Source: Epiperipatus broadwayi | Taxonomy: Eukaryota > Onychophora > Udeonychophora > Euonychophora > Peripatidae | Length of the DNA: 64,000 bases | Direction of reading: 5' to 3' | Assembly (NCBI GenBank): GCA_028023455.1 | Contig: JAQFVV010000184.1 | Span: 1,052,001-1,116,000 of the forward strand | Part shown: piece by piece, positions 12,151 through 23,812 of the stretch | Numbering within the stretch: position 1 is the first letter of the stretch | Layout of the letters: every line of letters begins with the position of its first letter | Notes under the pieces: model-generated | The model's database searches: none | What the model was told of the DNA's origin: nothing | What the model saw: only the letters and a program-made list of their open reading frames with translations | Position numbers and translations under genes: made by a program

Positions 12151-14590
12151 AATCTATCTCTTCCACATCACATAAAACTATTAAAAATTGTCTATCTTTG
12201 TTCTTTTTATGGTAACTAGCTACCTGTCTCTTAATAATAATTGTAATGTTATTAATTTTTATTATATGTGATTAATATTCTGACATCTATCCAATACTTT
12301 TGTGTTTAACATATCTATTCTTCAAACATAGTTTTAGTGTCTAACATTTTAAGAATAATATCTCAATCTTATACCAATCTTTAAACTCCTGATCACATCA
12401 ATCTTCTTTACAATATGCAAATTGTTTATCAACATTAAGATCATAGTGATAAAATTAAAAAATTAAAAGGAATTATGAGATCAACACATGCAAAAATATA
12501 ATGCTTCTATCATCAATAATGATGGTCACTTCCTATAGCAATCATATTTTTAGTATTTTGCACACTGACCTTCATTTGATCAAAATAGATTAATCTGGCA
12601 ACTTTACCTTCTGATAATAATATCTAGATATTCATTTGCAAATAATTATTGGATATCTGAGTTACCATGGATTAGATATATATGCAAAAACATTTGTTTG
12701 TGACCAAAAATTTTTCAACATTTATCTGCTAGGTTATAAACATAACAGGCAGATATGCTAATTATTATGCCAGAGACATTCCTTTAAAATGTTAAGATCA
12801 ATTAAATGTACAGAGTATTAAAGCTTTAATAGAGATGATCAAGTTAGAAATATTATCCAGAAAGATGAAAATTTAAAATTTAAATATTATACTTCAGTGT
12901 TTGTGGCATGATCGACAAATATGCTAACCATTATTCCATGACCCATTTTTGAAATATTATTCAGAAAGTCAAAAAATTATAAATCTAATTATTAGGTTTT
13001 AATATTCATTGAGTTTTAATTGTTTGGCTGTGAATGATGACCATATTTTAATTTGGAAATATGTAAGCTGAATACCAACAAAGTATTAGAATATTTATAT
13101 GAAAAGATAATATGTAGATAAATCTCTAAAAAAAAAAAAACATTGACTGCTATGTAATTGAAAGTATCAGATAATTGAATGGGAAAAAAAAATACAAAGA
13201 AATTATTTTAATTTTTTTTTTTTTATTACATGTCAGCAATCAAACATCTTGAAATGATTTACAGATAAACTAATTCTACATTCTGATTAATGATTTTCAA
13301 ATTAAAGAACAAATAAATATTAATATTGAATAGTTCAAATAAATCTTATTCTGATATACTTAATAAGAAAACTGTAGAATTCTATAATAGATTTTTTAAA
13401 AAATCAAACCAAGAAACATTATTTAAATATTGTCATAGGCATGTAAAGACTGGAAAAAACAAGTGTTGTCAAATATTTCAGACATAACATTAAAAAAAAA
13501 AGTATTGTCTGTCAGAAATTAGACAAAAATATAAATAATTATTGCATACTTTAAATATTCAAAACAAAAAATATTTATTTGGGATGTTTAAACAAAAAAA
13601 TTATTTAAGTCAAGAAGCAAATTCAAATTGGAAATCAAATATCTTGTTTAGTGATTAGTCACTTTTCTAATATCAGAGTTCCTAGACAATATTAAAAATT
13701 TCTGTCTAGGAATAATAGTTTTAAAAATAAGAAATGTTAAATTAAGTTAAAAACAAAAGTATCTCTTTCCAAGCCATATTTAATAATAATGCAACTAAAT
13801 ATATAATTCTTATGGAAATTCCGTTTTTCACGGAATTTCTTCATATCATTTTTAACTAATATATTTTAGTCAGGCATTTAAAACAGAATTCATTTTTATA
13901 AAAATACCTAAGGATAACTTCAAATAAAATATCTGGATGCTTAGAAAAGTGAATCACTAATAGAATATTTTGACATGGGTGAAATATGTAACTTAGATAA
14001 AAAATATTAATAGATTTTAAATGTTGAATCAATGACATATATAATAATAATATATTTTATCTTTAGAATGAACAAAATGTTGATTTTGATTTGAACAATA
14101 TCTCGGAAGCATTTTGGTATATTTTAAATAAAATAACATTTAATGATATTTTCTTAAAAAAAAAAACACATCACTTATATATATATATATGTATGATATT
14201 GGGGATACAATTCAATATTCATCGAAAATTTATATTATGAATGAACATCAGATATAAATTTTTCTAATGGAAAAATGCTAGAAGCTTTAATACTTTTTAT
14301 GTATAAAACTTATATACATATACATCAATATTATATGTATTTTTATGCATATCTTTGATTTAGTAAAAAAAATTGTTTAAATATTTGTGTTGGATGATAA
14401 GTTTCTGAAGTGTGAAGGCATGGAACAGATTAGCTTAAACACATAGTATTTTATTATGTATTTAAATGAACAGCTTGTATAAAAAAACAAATTTGTTTGT
14501 TATGAAAAATCTCACTGCATATAATTCATGATTTGTGATGCCATAATTGCATGATCTAAAGGCTATTAAATTCACTTTTGATGCAGGTAT
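12151..14590. other. AT-rich region with two tRNA-Gly-like shreds and one hairpin
   Basis: No coding frame is supported. Two stretches (near 12745-12775 and 12912-12945) share the wording 'AxATATGCTAAyyATTATxCCA'. This resembles the antisense of a tRNA-Gly D-arm region, as at 28700-28720, and may be remains of older insertions. A 10-bp perfect hairpin (GAAATTCCGT/ACGGAATTTC, 5-nt loop) lies at 13815-13839. Confidence 0.35.
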
Positions 14591-14799
14591 TAACAGAGAA
14601 CATTGAGATATGAATCTGCTGCTGCTGACACTTTATTATATCTAGAAAAATCAAAATCAGTTGGCATTATTGTAAGATACAAAAAATCCATTTCTTCTGC
14701 AATTCTTCCATTTATTGATAGAAAATACAAAAAAAAAAATCTTGATTTGAGGTATGTCTTGACTGGTAAAACTATATTTCAAATTAATAGTAAATAACC

Positions 14800-15910
14800 T
14801 TTTTTATAAGGCAACTGGTTTTCAGATATCTTGTGGAGAAAATATATGAAAAAATGGGAGACCCTAAAAAAAGTAGATTTGAGTGTGTCAACATTATTTC
14901 TCATGATAATATTTAATTGTATTTTTGATACCTTGAAAGCAATATATTGATCTGAGAAACAGTATCACAATCTTATTAAATCTAGCAATGGCATTTTCTT
15001 GTATGATAGTAATAAAATTTTAAACAGGTAGAAAGAGATTTTAATCACCTTTTGAATAATGATACAAGAATTGATATGATGACTTTTAATGACATATTCA
15101 TTTCATTTACTCACCCACTTAAATTTGTGCAAAGATATCCAATCAAATGAAATTAAAACAGCTCTTTGTAATCTTAAAAATAGAAAGTCTGTCAACCCTG
15201 GTTAAATACCTGGAGAAGTTTTAAAATATGGTGGTGACATAATAGTTTCAAAAATTTTTTTTTTTTTTAGGAATATCTGGGCCATGGAGTTGTGCTATCT
15301 GATCTTAAGGATGTTTTTATTGTTCTGATTTTTAAAAACAAAGAGAACAAATGATATTATAGTAATAATTATGGAATATCATTGTTATCCACTATATCAA
15401 AAATTCTTTCAAAAATTTTGTTCAAAAAATTGCTTTCGGCTATAGATTAATGGTTACCAGAGACCCAATGTGGTTTTAGAAAATCAAAAAGCACTATAGA
15501 TAGATATAATTTTTTTATTTTCAAGCAAAAGCAAAAAAATATCAGAAACAAGGATAATTTTTTATTGATTTGGCTAAGGCATTTGATTTAATTTGAAATA
15601 TTAATTTAAGAGTATTCTGTAAGACTTTTAAAAATACAATGGCAAGATCATAAAACTAATCAATATGTTCTTCAGTTTGCAGGATGTGATATTTTTGAGT
15701 TCATTATTGAAAAATCACACTTCATTTGATTGGATATATAAAAAATAGTGAACAATAAAACTTCCTAAAAGGGGATTTTATGATGAACTTGAACATGGGT
15801 TTCATAAGAGAGGTAGATCCCATCTACATTATAAACCTTATCCTAAAGACATTCTAAAGAAGGTCAATATCAATTGTTTCTATTGGGGAAGATATGACAG
15901 ATAATAGAAT
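14800..15910 (+). mobile_element. LINE-B: decayed non-LTR retrotransposon, RT remnants
   Basis: In shifting plus-strand frames, ordered pieces of one RT family appear. SNGIFLYDSNKILNR (about 14980-15030) matches the pre-RT 'dG..l.d..ki..RW' region. IKTALCNLKNRKSVNPG and IPGEVLKYGG (about 15150-15240) are RT motif 1. LLSTISKILSKILFKKLL with LPETQCGFRKSKSTID (about 15378-15505) follows, then FFIDLAKAFDLI (about 15557-15592, catalytic motif A). The segment between motif A and the C-terminal tail is mostly missing, so the x-DD box is gone. The C-terminal tail is described separately. It is heavily mutated and clearly non-functional. Confidence 0.6.
15779..15904 (+). pseudogene. C-terminal tail of the LINE-B polyprotein
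   Basis: An open stretch of about 41 codons reads YDELEHGFHKRGRSHLHYK, then PKDILKKVNINCFYWGRYDR, then a stop. This corresponds to the 'eL..G.R..GrP.LRykD.lK..L...ni....We..a.DR..Wr' tail found after the RT in one large group of animal LINEs. It fixes the orientation and 3' side of LINE-B and shows that about half of the RT between AKAFD and this tail has been deleted. Confidence 0.55.
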
Positions 15911-16600
15911 ATATTTTTGTGAGCTACAAATAGATATGGTGATTAAATATTTCAGAAAGAAAAGTTTTCTGCTGGAGAAACTAGAAGATAACATTCTAAA
16001 AATATCAAGTAGACAAAAAATTGGACAAGCACATGTTCGACATGTAGACTTATTTGTGTTTCACAAACTGATTTATATAGTCACCTCAAAACTAATTTTT
16101 GGAGTAGTTTTTTTGTCATTTTCTTTTTTTTTTTGAAATTGGAATAGCAATAATCATTTTTGAATAGTTTACTATTTTTATTATTATTATGATACAAAAA
16201 GAAACTTTATAGGACTAAATAGTATTTTAGATATTTCAGATAGCAAACATATGTTTACATTTGTAATTAATTGGTTTGCAAAAACACATTGATTTGTATA
16301 TGAGTATAATATGTATGGGGGGGGGTAACAGTTTTGAAAAAGCCAAATACTTATTATGGCATGGAAAAGTTTAGTATTACAATTCTGAAGACTTCAATTT
16401 TGATTGATGTGAGAGATCTGGGGGGAGGAGATTACAAATTTTGAAAACAGTTGACAGATTATGTAAATCTCACTAATAAAAGTTCATAAGTCTTCTGTTA
16501 TAGTGCTACCATTAGCAATTGACCAGGAACAAGGTCTACATTCAGAGATTATTTCCAATGAATTTCATATGTGTACAGTATACAAGCTTGTTTGTTTTCA
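15911..16600. other. Spacer, no gene seen
   Basis: AT-rich. An 80-codon frame (15894-16136) overlaps the LINE-B tail and shows no domain. A run of nine G at 16317-16325 stands out in this composition. Confidence 0.45.
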
Positions 16601-17281
16601 ATAAATTTGCTAAATTATAGTTAATTATTTTTTTATTTCTATTTACAGTTCACAGTGTTTGGATAACACTTGTTTGAATCCCTGTTTTGTTGTAATAATT
16701 GTGTGGGATAATGTCTTTAATTTTTGCAAGTAGCTGGAATTAATTCTTGTTTCAGCATCCAGTATGGATCTCAGGCTGTCCTGGGATGATTTAATCCCAG
16801 TTGTTTGTGAGCTCCCCTCAGAGTGATGTTTTGGCTTTGTTTATCTGGTTATATGGCTGGGTTTTATTTTAGTGACCAAGTTGCAGCATGTATATCCAGA
16901 TGAGTGATTCTATTATTACTGATTTTTAATTGTGACAACTTATTGTGAAAGGTAGAGTTGTATCATCTTGTATAATTGTTTAAAGCAAAAATGCTTTGTG
17001 TGCACCAGAATGCATAGAGGATGAATGTAGCTGTGTGCATTGTGAGAATTGAGTGTCCATGATATGCATTGATAATATGTTGTATTTGAGATGTTATGCC
17101 ATCAATATGTATTACATGTTATCCTTCATGTCTCTGCTAGTGTTGGGTATTCATTGATTAGATATTATTGTGTTTCTTCAGCATAATGACATACCTCATG
17201 AAATAAATCAATGGTAGTTAGTGTACAGTCACCAATAATGGACTAAGTAAGTTGTTGGCAGGTCATGGAGATTGATTTTAA

Positions 17282-17515
17282 TTATGAAATCAACCAATTA
17301 AGGCTTAAGTGACCACTTTTGAAGTCATGAAGTAGCTTTTTATTGTTTATCCCCAGCATTGGAGAAGGGTTGTTGGTGATCAGTTTTTGATATATGAGGG
17401 TGTAGATCTGCCAATATGTATATTTGCTAGTAAATTGACGGGTATCTGGGTAGCTGTTGTTTTCTACTGATAAATGACTGACACCAAGTATGGGTGCTGT
17501 TGGGAGGTCTGTCAA
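17282..17515 (-). pseudogene. C-terminal fragment of LINE-C
   Basis: A 77-codon frame reads HLSVENNSYPDTRQFTSKYTY then YQKLITNNPSPMLGINNKKLLH. It lies downstream (on the minus strand) of the RT and beyond the DNA insertion. Wording such as 'PML G..KK+LH..KS.H' is repeated-element-like and open here, but I cannot tie it to a named domain. Assignment to LINE-C rests on position, strand and shared composition. Confidence 0.4.
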
Positions 17516-17602
17516 TATGATTTAAAGCAGGCATTGTAATTATGGGAACTGTTTTAAGAGATGATCTATTAAGTTTGTGGTCTTTTGAATTTGAAAAAAT
17601 GC

Positions 17603-17721
17603 TTATACACCTGGATCTCTTTTTACGCGGACTTATTTAACACGATTTTGAAGTTACGTGATTCATGTTTCACCGGAAGTGTGTTAAATAAGTCTGCATA
17701 AAAAGAGACCCAGGTGTATAA
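17603..17721. repeat. 119-bp palindromic sub-element at the left end of the DNA insertion
   Basis: The sequence begins TTATACACCTGG and ends CCAGGTGTATAA, with complementary arms of about 40 bp. ACTTATTTAACAC on the left pairs with GTGTTAAATAAGT on the right around a ~40-bp centre. It has the same terminus as the larger element, so the left end carries a complete mini-foldback. Either a small MITE inserted at the tip of a larger relative, or the termini were duplicated in inverse orientation. Confidence 0.75.
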
Positions 17722-18626
17722 ACTCCGATAATGCGCTATTACTTTAAATAATAAATTTCGCGCACTTACGTTATATTGAAAGTAATAGCACATTATTGGA
17801 ATTCGACTTTCATCTTAATAATTTCAATATTTTCAGTGCTTTATTAATAGTAAGATTTTATGCAATAATGAAATTAAAATCATAATTTCCACATTTTATA
17901 TATACACACATTAAATTTTACCAGATTATAATGTAAATTTGTTCAAACATTGTACGTGTTAATTTTGCATTTTAAATCACATTCTGTTTTTGCTTTTTAA
18001 AAAAAAACGTAATCAATTATTAATCATTTAATGTCCACAAGTTTATTTTTAAAAGGTCAGTAATAGCAGTGGGCACAATTAAATTTGACAATTAAAATCT
18101 CATTTTTAATTGTAATTAACAATTTAAAAATTACTTACTGCAACTTGAAATTAATGTGAAATTTGATTTTTAAATGGAATTGAAAATTAAAGACAAAAAT
18201 AAGAATTTAATTTTTAGTTGTTAGTTTCATAAACAATTAATAAAATCATCATCTCAAAGATTAATTACTAATTACATTGTCACCAGAAAACCACTGTTAC
18301 AACATGAGTGTGAAGTTGGCGCTAGTGTTTGCAAACGAACGTGTTATTTTGAATAAAATTAAATATTATAGTTAAAAAAAGTTTGTCTTGTATCAATTTT
18401 TTTCAAATTTGAAATTTTTTATTAGTCATAATTTATTTCCTTTCTTTTTTTTTTTGCGCGAATTTTAAAGTAATTTTACATTGGTGCTTTGCTTTTACGC
18501 GAATTTTGAAAAATCAAAGACCGCATCCCCCCTTTTTCAATGTAAGTTACGTCTATTTTTGCGCAATTTTGGTTGCATGTGTTTTCTGAGGAACCTATCT
18601 ATCGCTTAAAATGAGACCCAGGTGTA
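17606..18626. mobile_element. ~1.0 kb TA-flanked DNA transposon-like insertion
   Basis: The left end TACACCTGGATCTCTTTTTA and the right end, read on the opposite strand, TACACCTGGGTCTCATTTTA form ~25-bp terminal inverted repeats bounded by TA. The element sits inside LINE-C and differs from its surroundings in CpG-containing words (ACGCGG, CGCGCA, GCGCGAA). It contains no transposase frame. One short frame begins MSVKLALVFANERVIL at about 18305. It is best read as a non-autonomous TA-inserting element; the parent family is unknown. Internal foldbacks suggest nested or rearranged termini. Confidence 0.65.
17724..17800. repeat. Second foldback next to the palindrome
   Basis: TCCGATAATGCGCTATTACTTT (its first 22 bases) is the near-perfect inverted complement of the stretch at 17778-17800 (GAAAGTAATAGCACATTATTGG onward), with a ~31-bp loop. 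It begins three bases after the preceding palindrome ends. Confidence 0.7.
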
Positions 18627-18658
18627 TCATGTAAACACAGTCCAAAGTTTGTGAGTAT

Positions 18659-19292
18659 TCAGCTGAGATATCTAGTTGATATGGCAACAGTTTTTCTACA
18701 GCATATGAGCTTATTGTAAATGGATTTGATTTTGTATTTGAATGTTTTAGAGAAAGGTATAATGGTTAGATAGTGTATAATTTTAGTGATGATGAGTTGT
18801 TTGAATAGATGTACTTTTGAGTATATTAAAAGGTATGTCTTTGATAGTGAGTTGGTGTTCTGCTCAGCCTTTTCTTTAAGTTTGCTCTCTATATAGTATT
18901 TCATTGTTGTAACCCCTAAATGAAATGGAAAGCCAAAAAAGCATTTGGTTTTGTTTGGTATGCATGTGCATGCTTTGCCTGTAAAAACCAACTAAGCAGC
19001 TGTTTTGTTTGCACTGAATTACAATGTGTGTGGGTGTGAAGTAAAAAAAAATTTTAAACTGGGTAGGTTTTTTAGAAGATAAAAAAACAGTCACAACATC
19101 CATGTATGCAAAGCATGTAATGTGTTGTATGGTGTCTGGTATTGGGATGCTTGTAAATATTTGCTGGATTTTTTGTAGAAGGTGATTAATGTACACAGTG
19201 AATAAGAGTAAATTGAGCAGGGATTCTTGTGATATGGACTGCATGAGAACAAATGATGGAGTTCTTGCCATTGAGTGTGATATGAATTTCAT
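18659..19292 (-). pseudogene. RT palm-to-thumb fragments of LINE-C
   Basis: Two overlapping frames (19292-18876 and 18991-18659) cover the palm after motif A. SQESLLNLLLFTVYINHLLQ corresponds to 'QGS.LSPLLF.lYINDLL', FAYMDVVTVFLSSKKP to the catalytic x-DD box, and FHLGVTTM in the second frame to the 'k.LGv..d..l.w' thumb start. The change from FADD to FAYMD and the frame switch near 18.9 kb mean no active enzyme is possible. Confidence 0.55.
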
Positions 19293-19350
19293 GGCTCAAT
19301 AGCAAATTTGAAAGTAAATATAGCTGAATTTTGGGAATTGTGGTACAGGC

Positions 19351-19671
19351 TCACATATATATAAGTGCATGTATATCAACAGAGTCAAAAGCTCTCTCAA
19401 TGTCAAGCTGGACTACTGTGGCATGTATCTCTTCTCTCAAACTGAGTTCAAGACTGCTTTGAAGATTAAGGTTGCTTGAATGACTGATGAGTTTTTCTTT
19501 GAAAACAGCATATTGGAGATCTTTCAAATTGAGTTCAAAACTGCTTTGAAGATTAGTGCTACTTGAATGGTTGATGAGTTTTTCTTTGAAAACTGCATAT
19601 TGGAGATCAGTGGAAGTATATGTTTTATCCTTGATGATTTTCTTGGTGCTTTTAACTGGTAGTGGTCCCAT
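19351..19671 (-). pseudogene. RT fragment of LINE-C containing motif A and a duplicated block
   Basis: A 106-codon frame ends in VVQLDIERAFDSVDIHALIYM, the RT motif A region with the first catalytic Asp (LDIE+AFD). Upstream, a 29-residue block beginning DLQYAVFKEKL is present twice in tandem. This corresponds to the 'LQyAFrk..st' fingers region, so duplication of this part would disrupt an RT fold. The duplicated DNA is listed separately. Confidence 0.6.
19437..19610 (-). repeat. 87-bp in-frame tandem duplication within LINE-C RT
   Basis: Units at 19437-19523 and 19524-19610 share about nine bases in ten and keep the reading frame (29 codons each). The two copies have diverged more than the LINE-A duplication, so this event is older. 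Confidence 0.85.
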
Positions 19672-20560
19672 GGATAAAAGCTGGAGGTTGGTAAGAGAGA
19701 AGGTTGCTGGCTTTTGGTGAATGGTACTAAAACAATGGGATAAATGTCTTCTGTAAGTTGAAGTTTCTGTGACAAATAAATGGCTAGATCACAGAAATAT
19801 TTAGCTGTAGAGCTGCTAAGATAAATTAGTATGAATTGAGGTATGCCATAGTTTCCAGGATGTGATGTATTTGAGATGGGTATCTAATTTTATAGAAACC
19901 TCAGTGGTATTGAATGGAGTTGTTGCTCTTGATATGCCAAAAAAATTAGAAGGAAGTTTGGGTCATGGATTAGCATGCAGTTTTTGTTTAAAGTATGATT
20001 AGATAGGTATTATCGTGTTATGACCTGCATATATGGTCTTGTCAACTTGAATAGAAATTGGAACTCTGATAGTTGGTGGGTTTCTTAATGCCCATCTTAT
20101 GTAGCCTTTGGTCCAGGTATGTTGCTGGCTGAAGTATGTCTTGGCTTAAAAAGTTTGTATATATATAATGTTGGGTGTGGTGTGATGGTTTTATGATGCT
20201 CATTTGCCTAGGCAGCTTATCATCCAGTGCTAGTAATCTAGAGGGAGAAGGATGTCTTTCTCATGATATGGTCAATGTTAAATGAAAGTTAATTAATAAT
20301 GACTGAATTTTTGTATAATAAAGACTGAATTTTTATATAGGGTTGAGCACATGGTCTTGATTTTATTAAACATAATATAAGTTTCTGAAAATATAAATTC
20401 TGGAGTGGTTTCTGGGAGCAGAATTCTTATTGTTTTACTTAATGGAAGTGTAGATGTTTAAATCTCCATGAAGTTGATAATTATCGTTTGCGCTGAGATA
20501 TGAGAATGGTGAGGGGGTAATGTTCATGGTAATTAGATGAAGCAGTATAGGCAAATAAAA

Positions 20561-23520
20561 ACAAAGTTCTATCAATGAGGCATATCAGTATTATTATTAT
20601 TGTAGTTGTTGTTCTTGTTGTTATTTTTATTATTACTGTTGTTATTATTATAATGATGATGATGTATACTGAACTTTGGTGTAAACACTTTTTCTTAGGG
20701 GCACAATATACAGAAATAGAATATGTGCTGCTACCTTTAAAGTATTTGTTTCACCCATTAATTAATATTGATCAGAGTTTCCAAAAAAGTTGTTCTAAAA
20801 ATTTTGAAATAAAATAATATTTTTCAAAAAAACTGATAGTTTTGATGATTTATCAAGTAAAGTATATTAAATGATGCAAATAATTATACATTCGCACTTG
20901 TGAGTATGCATGCGTAAAATTTTTACAAGCTTATGAATAGTCTATGGTATTTAAATAATGTTTTGAGACACAAAAGATAATTTAATAACCATACTATATT
21001 GTAATTTATTTTTAAGACAATAATTAAAAATTAATGAGTTTTGAAGAATCATATTTTAAATAATTTATTTTGTTGCGGCAATAATAATTTCTGGTTTTCA
21101 ATAATTTATATGAAAACAATAATTTTGCATTAGCTATTGAAAAAAAGAAAATAAATTAAATGATTAAAATGAAAAGAAAGCAAATGTTTGTATCAACTTA
21201 CACACATATATTTGTCATTTACTATGGAATGTGCAGATTGCTTGCAGAAAATAAAGAAAATCTGACTAATGAAACAATAACCTATTTGTTAAATGTAAAG
21301 TTTATTACCTCTCTTCCTAACACACGTGACTCAATTATCGTATTTTTAAAAAAATATTTTTTAAGGATTAATATGCTTTATATTGATGTAAGTTTCATTA
21401 TATCTTTTAAATGCAATAACAGCATCAACTTGACTTTCTCAGCTTGCTCAAATGTTTTCTAAGAATCATCTACTATAAGTTTGAATAATCAGTAGACACC
21501 AGATGATAACTTTTAAAGGCATTAAAACTTATTAAAGTTTATTAAGATCTAAAAAGAGTTCCACAGACAGACTGGCAATGATAAGTTTTTCTACAAAAGT
21601 TTTTTTACCATATAGATAATTAATGGTCTAGGAAATCAATTAACAATTCATATAACAAATGACATAAAAACATAGCTTCATTCTATTGATTGGAGTAAGA
21701 TTTTTCTTCTGCTTGCTTTCTTGAAATTGATCCAGAAACGTGAAGCTAATCAACGAGTTATTCTTGGAATAAATCAACATTCCTTCATAGAATCATTTTG
21801 ATAGTATGATTTTTCCCCCTCAGTTGCCTAATTATGATCATCAATGATGATCAAGTATCAATGATTAATCACAATATCTTTTTATCTAGTATCTAATTAT
21901 GTCTTCAGAATAAAAATCAGATTATACACACATACTGGGTAAATTACATTGAGTTAAATTTAAATGAAATAGTTAACTGAATCAAAATGCTAGAAAAGAT
22001 GATAATAGATTGACAACTGAAGTATTAAACTAGATTCAAAAAGATTGTAAAAGATTTGAAAAATAATCTGTGTGAGATAGTAGAATGAAATGCAAGAATG
22101 ATCATTAGACATAGTTTCTAACACTACAATGAATGCAATTTTTGAAATATTTTGTTTAACAATGATTAAATGTGAATGTGATTGAAAACAATACCATCTT
22201 CCATTTTCATCAAACTTTTCAAAGAATATGCTATTTTTTTTTTTTATTTCATACATAATTTCCAATCTAAATGTATGGATAGTGAAAAAAATGCAAAATT
22301 ATTTATCATAATGATATATATTCTAAATAATATTTGAAAATGATGAAGTGGTAGTAATTATCACAAAATACATCTCAAATTTTACTCTAACATGCTAGCA
22401 CTATGAATAAATTTTCCAAAAACAAAAACACATTTATCACACTCATTTTGATATGATTTTTTTCAATCAATCAAAGCAATTCTTTTTAACTTTTATTTCT
22501 TGAAACTTTCTTTGAATATTCATTCTTCATTCTTAATTATTTTATCAACATAAGAGTCACATGATTTTTAACTACACTTTTACTTGCACTGAAGATTATG
22601 GATCTCTATTTTCACTCACAATTAATTGACTTAAACAACTGTCACTAGATGGAAATGCAACAACCCCACTCCATCTTAAAAAATCTTCCTTGGGCATAGT
22701 AGAATTCAGTTTTGTTCACGGTTAAATGATCTTTATTGGAGCAGAAAATTAGCAAAATTATGAGATATTTGATTAGGTAACATAACATATTTCTGCAAAA
22801 AATGATTAAAGATACTTGCAATTAATTTTTGAATAATATTACTATTATTAATAAGTAGAGTTTGAGCTATAAGCAATAAATAAATAAGAAAAAGTCTTAC
22901 AATATCAAAAGTTTCATGCTATTAGTGTGGATAGAGTAATAAAACTATAATGACCATTGAATCGAAATAGCAGTTCTTCAAAAAGAATGGAAATGTACTA
23001 TTTAGAACTCAATCATGAATATCCATTAGAATTTATATTTAATGTCCATTATCTAACTCAATGTTTATTATAATTTTTTGGGAGTATATATTTATATATT
23101 GATATGCTTTCCCTATCTCAATGTTAAAATTTGTATGTTGGATGGATAAACAAAGTTAATTTTAATTAAAGTTATGAGTGCAGTGTTATGTGTATATATG
23201 CACACACTAATAGTAAAAAAATTGTAAAATCATCTAATTCAATGTAACATTTTTTTTAAAAAAAATAGTGAACTTTGTAAATGAATTTTATTATCTTTTC
23301 AGTAAAATATTTTTATATAATCCAGAAACAATAATTAATATTAAAATTTTTCTTTATTCACTCTAATCATTTTAATTAAAAATTTAACAAAAAATATAGT
23401 TTTATTGTTATTAAGTATTATTCTCTGAAAAATTCTTTAATTAATGTAATTCAGATTTTTTTAATTAATGTAAATTTGCTGGCTTATCTGATTAGAAATA
23501 TTTTAATCACTGGTTTGCTG
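20561..23520. other. Long spacer with trinucleotide tract, no gene recognised
   Basis: A degenerate (ATT/GTT/GAT)n tract occupies about 20586-20664. Frames of 80-100 codons at 20575-20817 (+), 21160-21462 (+) and 21990-22265 (-) have no recognisable domain and are Ile/Lys/Asn/Phe-rich, as chance frames are in this composition. No RNA gene is seen. Confidence 0.45.
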
Positions 23521-23570
23521 AAAAAGGAAATTCTTTAAATTCATTAGAGGGTCAAACAATGAATGATGGG

Positions 23571-23812
23571 GCTATATAAGACTAACTAAAAATTATTAAT
23601 TATTCTACTCTGCTGACATCATTAGACTCTCTATATCTATTTGATTCTGATAACTTCAATAGATTCTATTATTCTGCTTGTGTTTTGATCCTGTCATGTT
23701 ATAAGTGTCTGTCTAGAAAATGAAGTCAGAACTCACTCCTGTTACCATGGGTGACCAAGACACCAAAATGAACTCTATTCTCCAGCATGAACTTCTAACC
23801 AGCATGTGCTAA
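23571..23812 (+). promoter_or_regulatory. Candidate TATA promoter with a short downstream frame
   Basis: GGGGCTATATAAGAC at 23568-23582 is a good TATA-box context. About 140 bp downstream, an ATG at 23720 opens a 30-codon frame (MKSELTPVTMGDQDTKMNS...) ending TAA at 23812. A second internal ATG sits in a good initiation context (ACCATGG). The stretch is GC-richer than its neighbours. It could be a retroelement promoter/leader or chance. No domain is recognised. Confidence 0.25.

Larger units (their letters stand above)
16620..20560 (-). mobile_element. LINE-C: decayed non-LTR retrotransposon split by a DNA element
   Basis: On the minus strand the order is: endonuclease scrap with GDLNIYTS (about 20480-20440, GD-N motif), RT with LDIERAFDSV (about 19400-19370), SLLNLLLFTVYINHLL (about 19230-19180, 'GS.LSPLLF..YIN.L' region), and FAYMDVVTVFLSS (about 19110-19070, replacing FADDvtvflss). 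Thumb/C-terminal scraps continue to about 16.6 kb. The second catalytic Asp is retained as M-D after an insertion, so the x-DD box is broken. The jockey/CR1-like style is clear; the exact clade is not. A ~1 kb DNA element (17606-18626) interrupts the C-terminal part, so LINE-C is older than that insertion. Confidence 0.6.

Noticed and set aside
20575-20817. 80-codon frame starting in the trinucleotide tract
   Set aside because: The first 25 residues are only Ile/Val/Met from the ATT/GTT/GAT repeat; the rest has no similarity I recognise.
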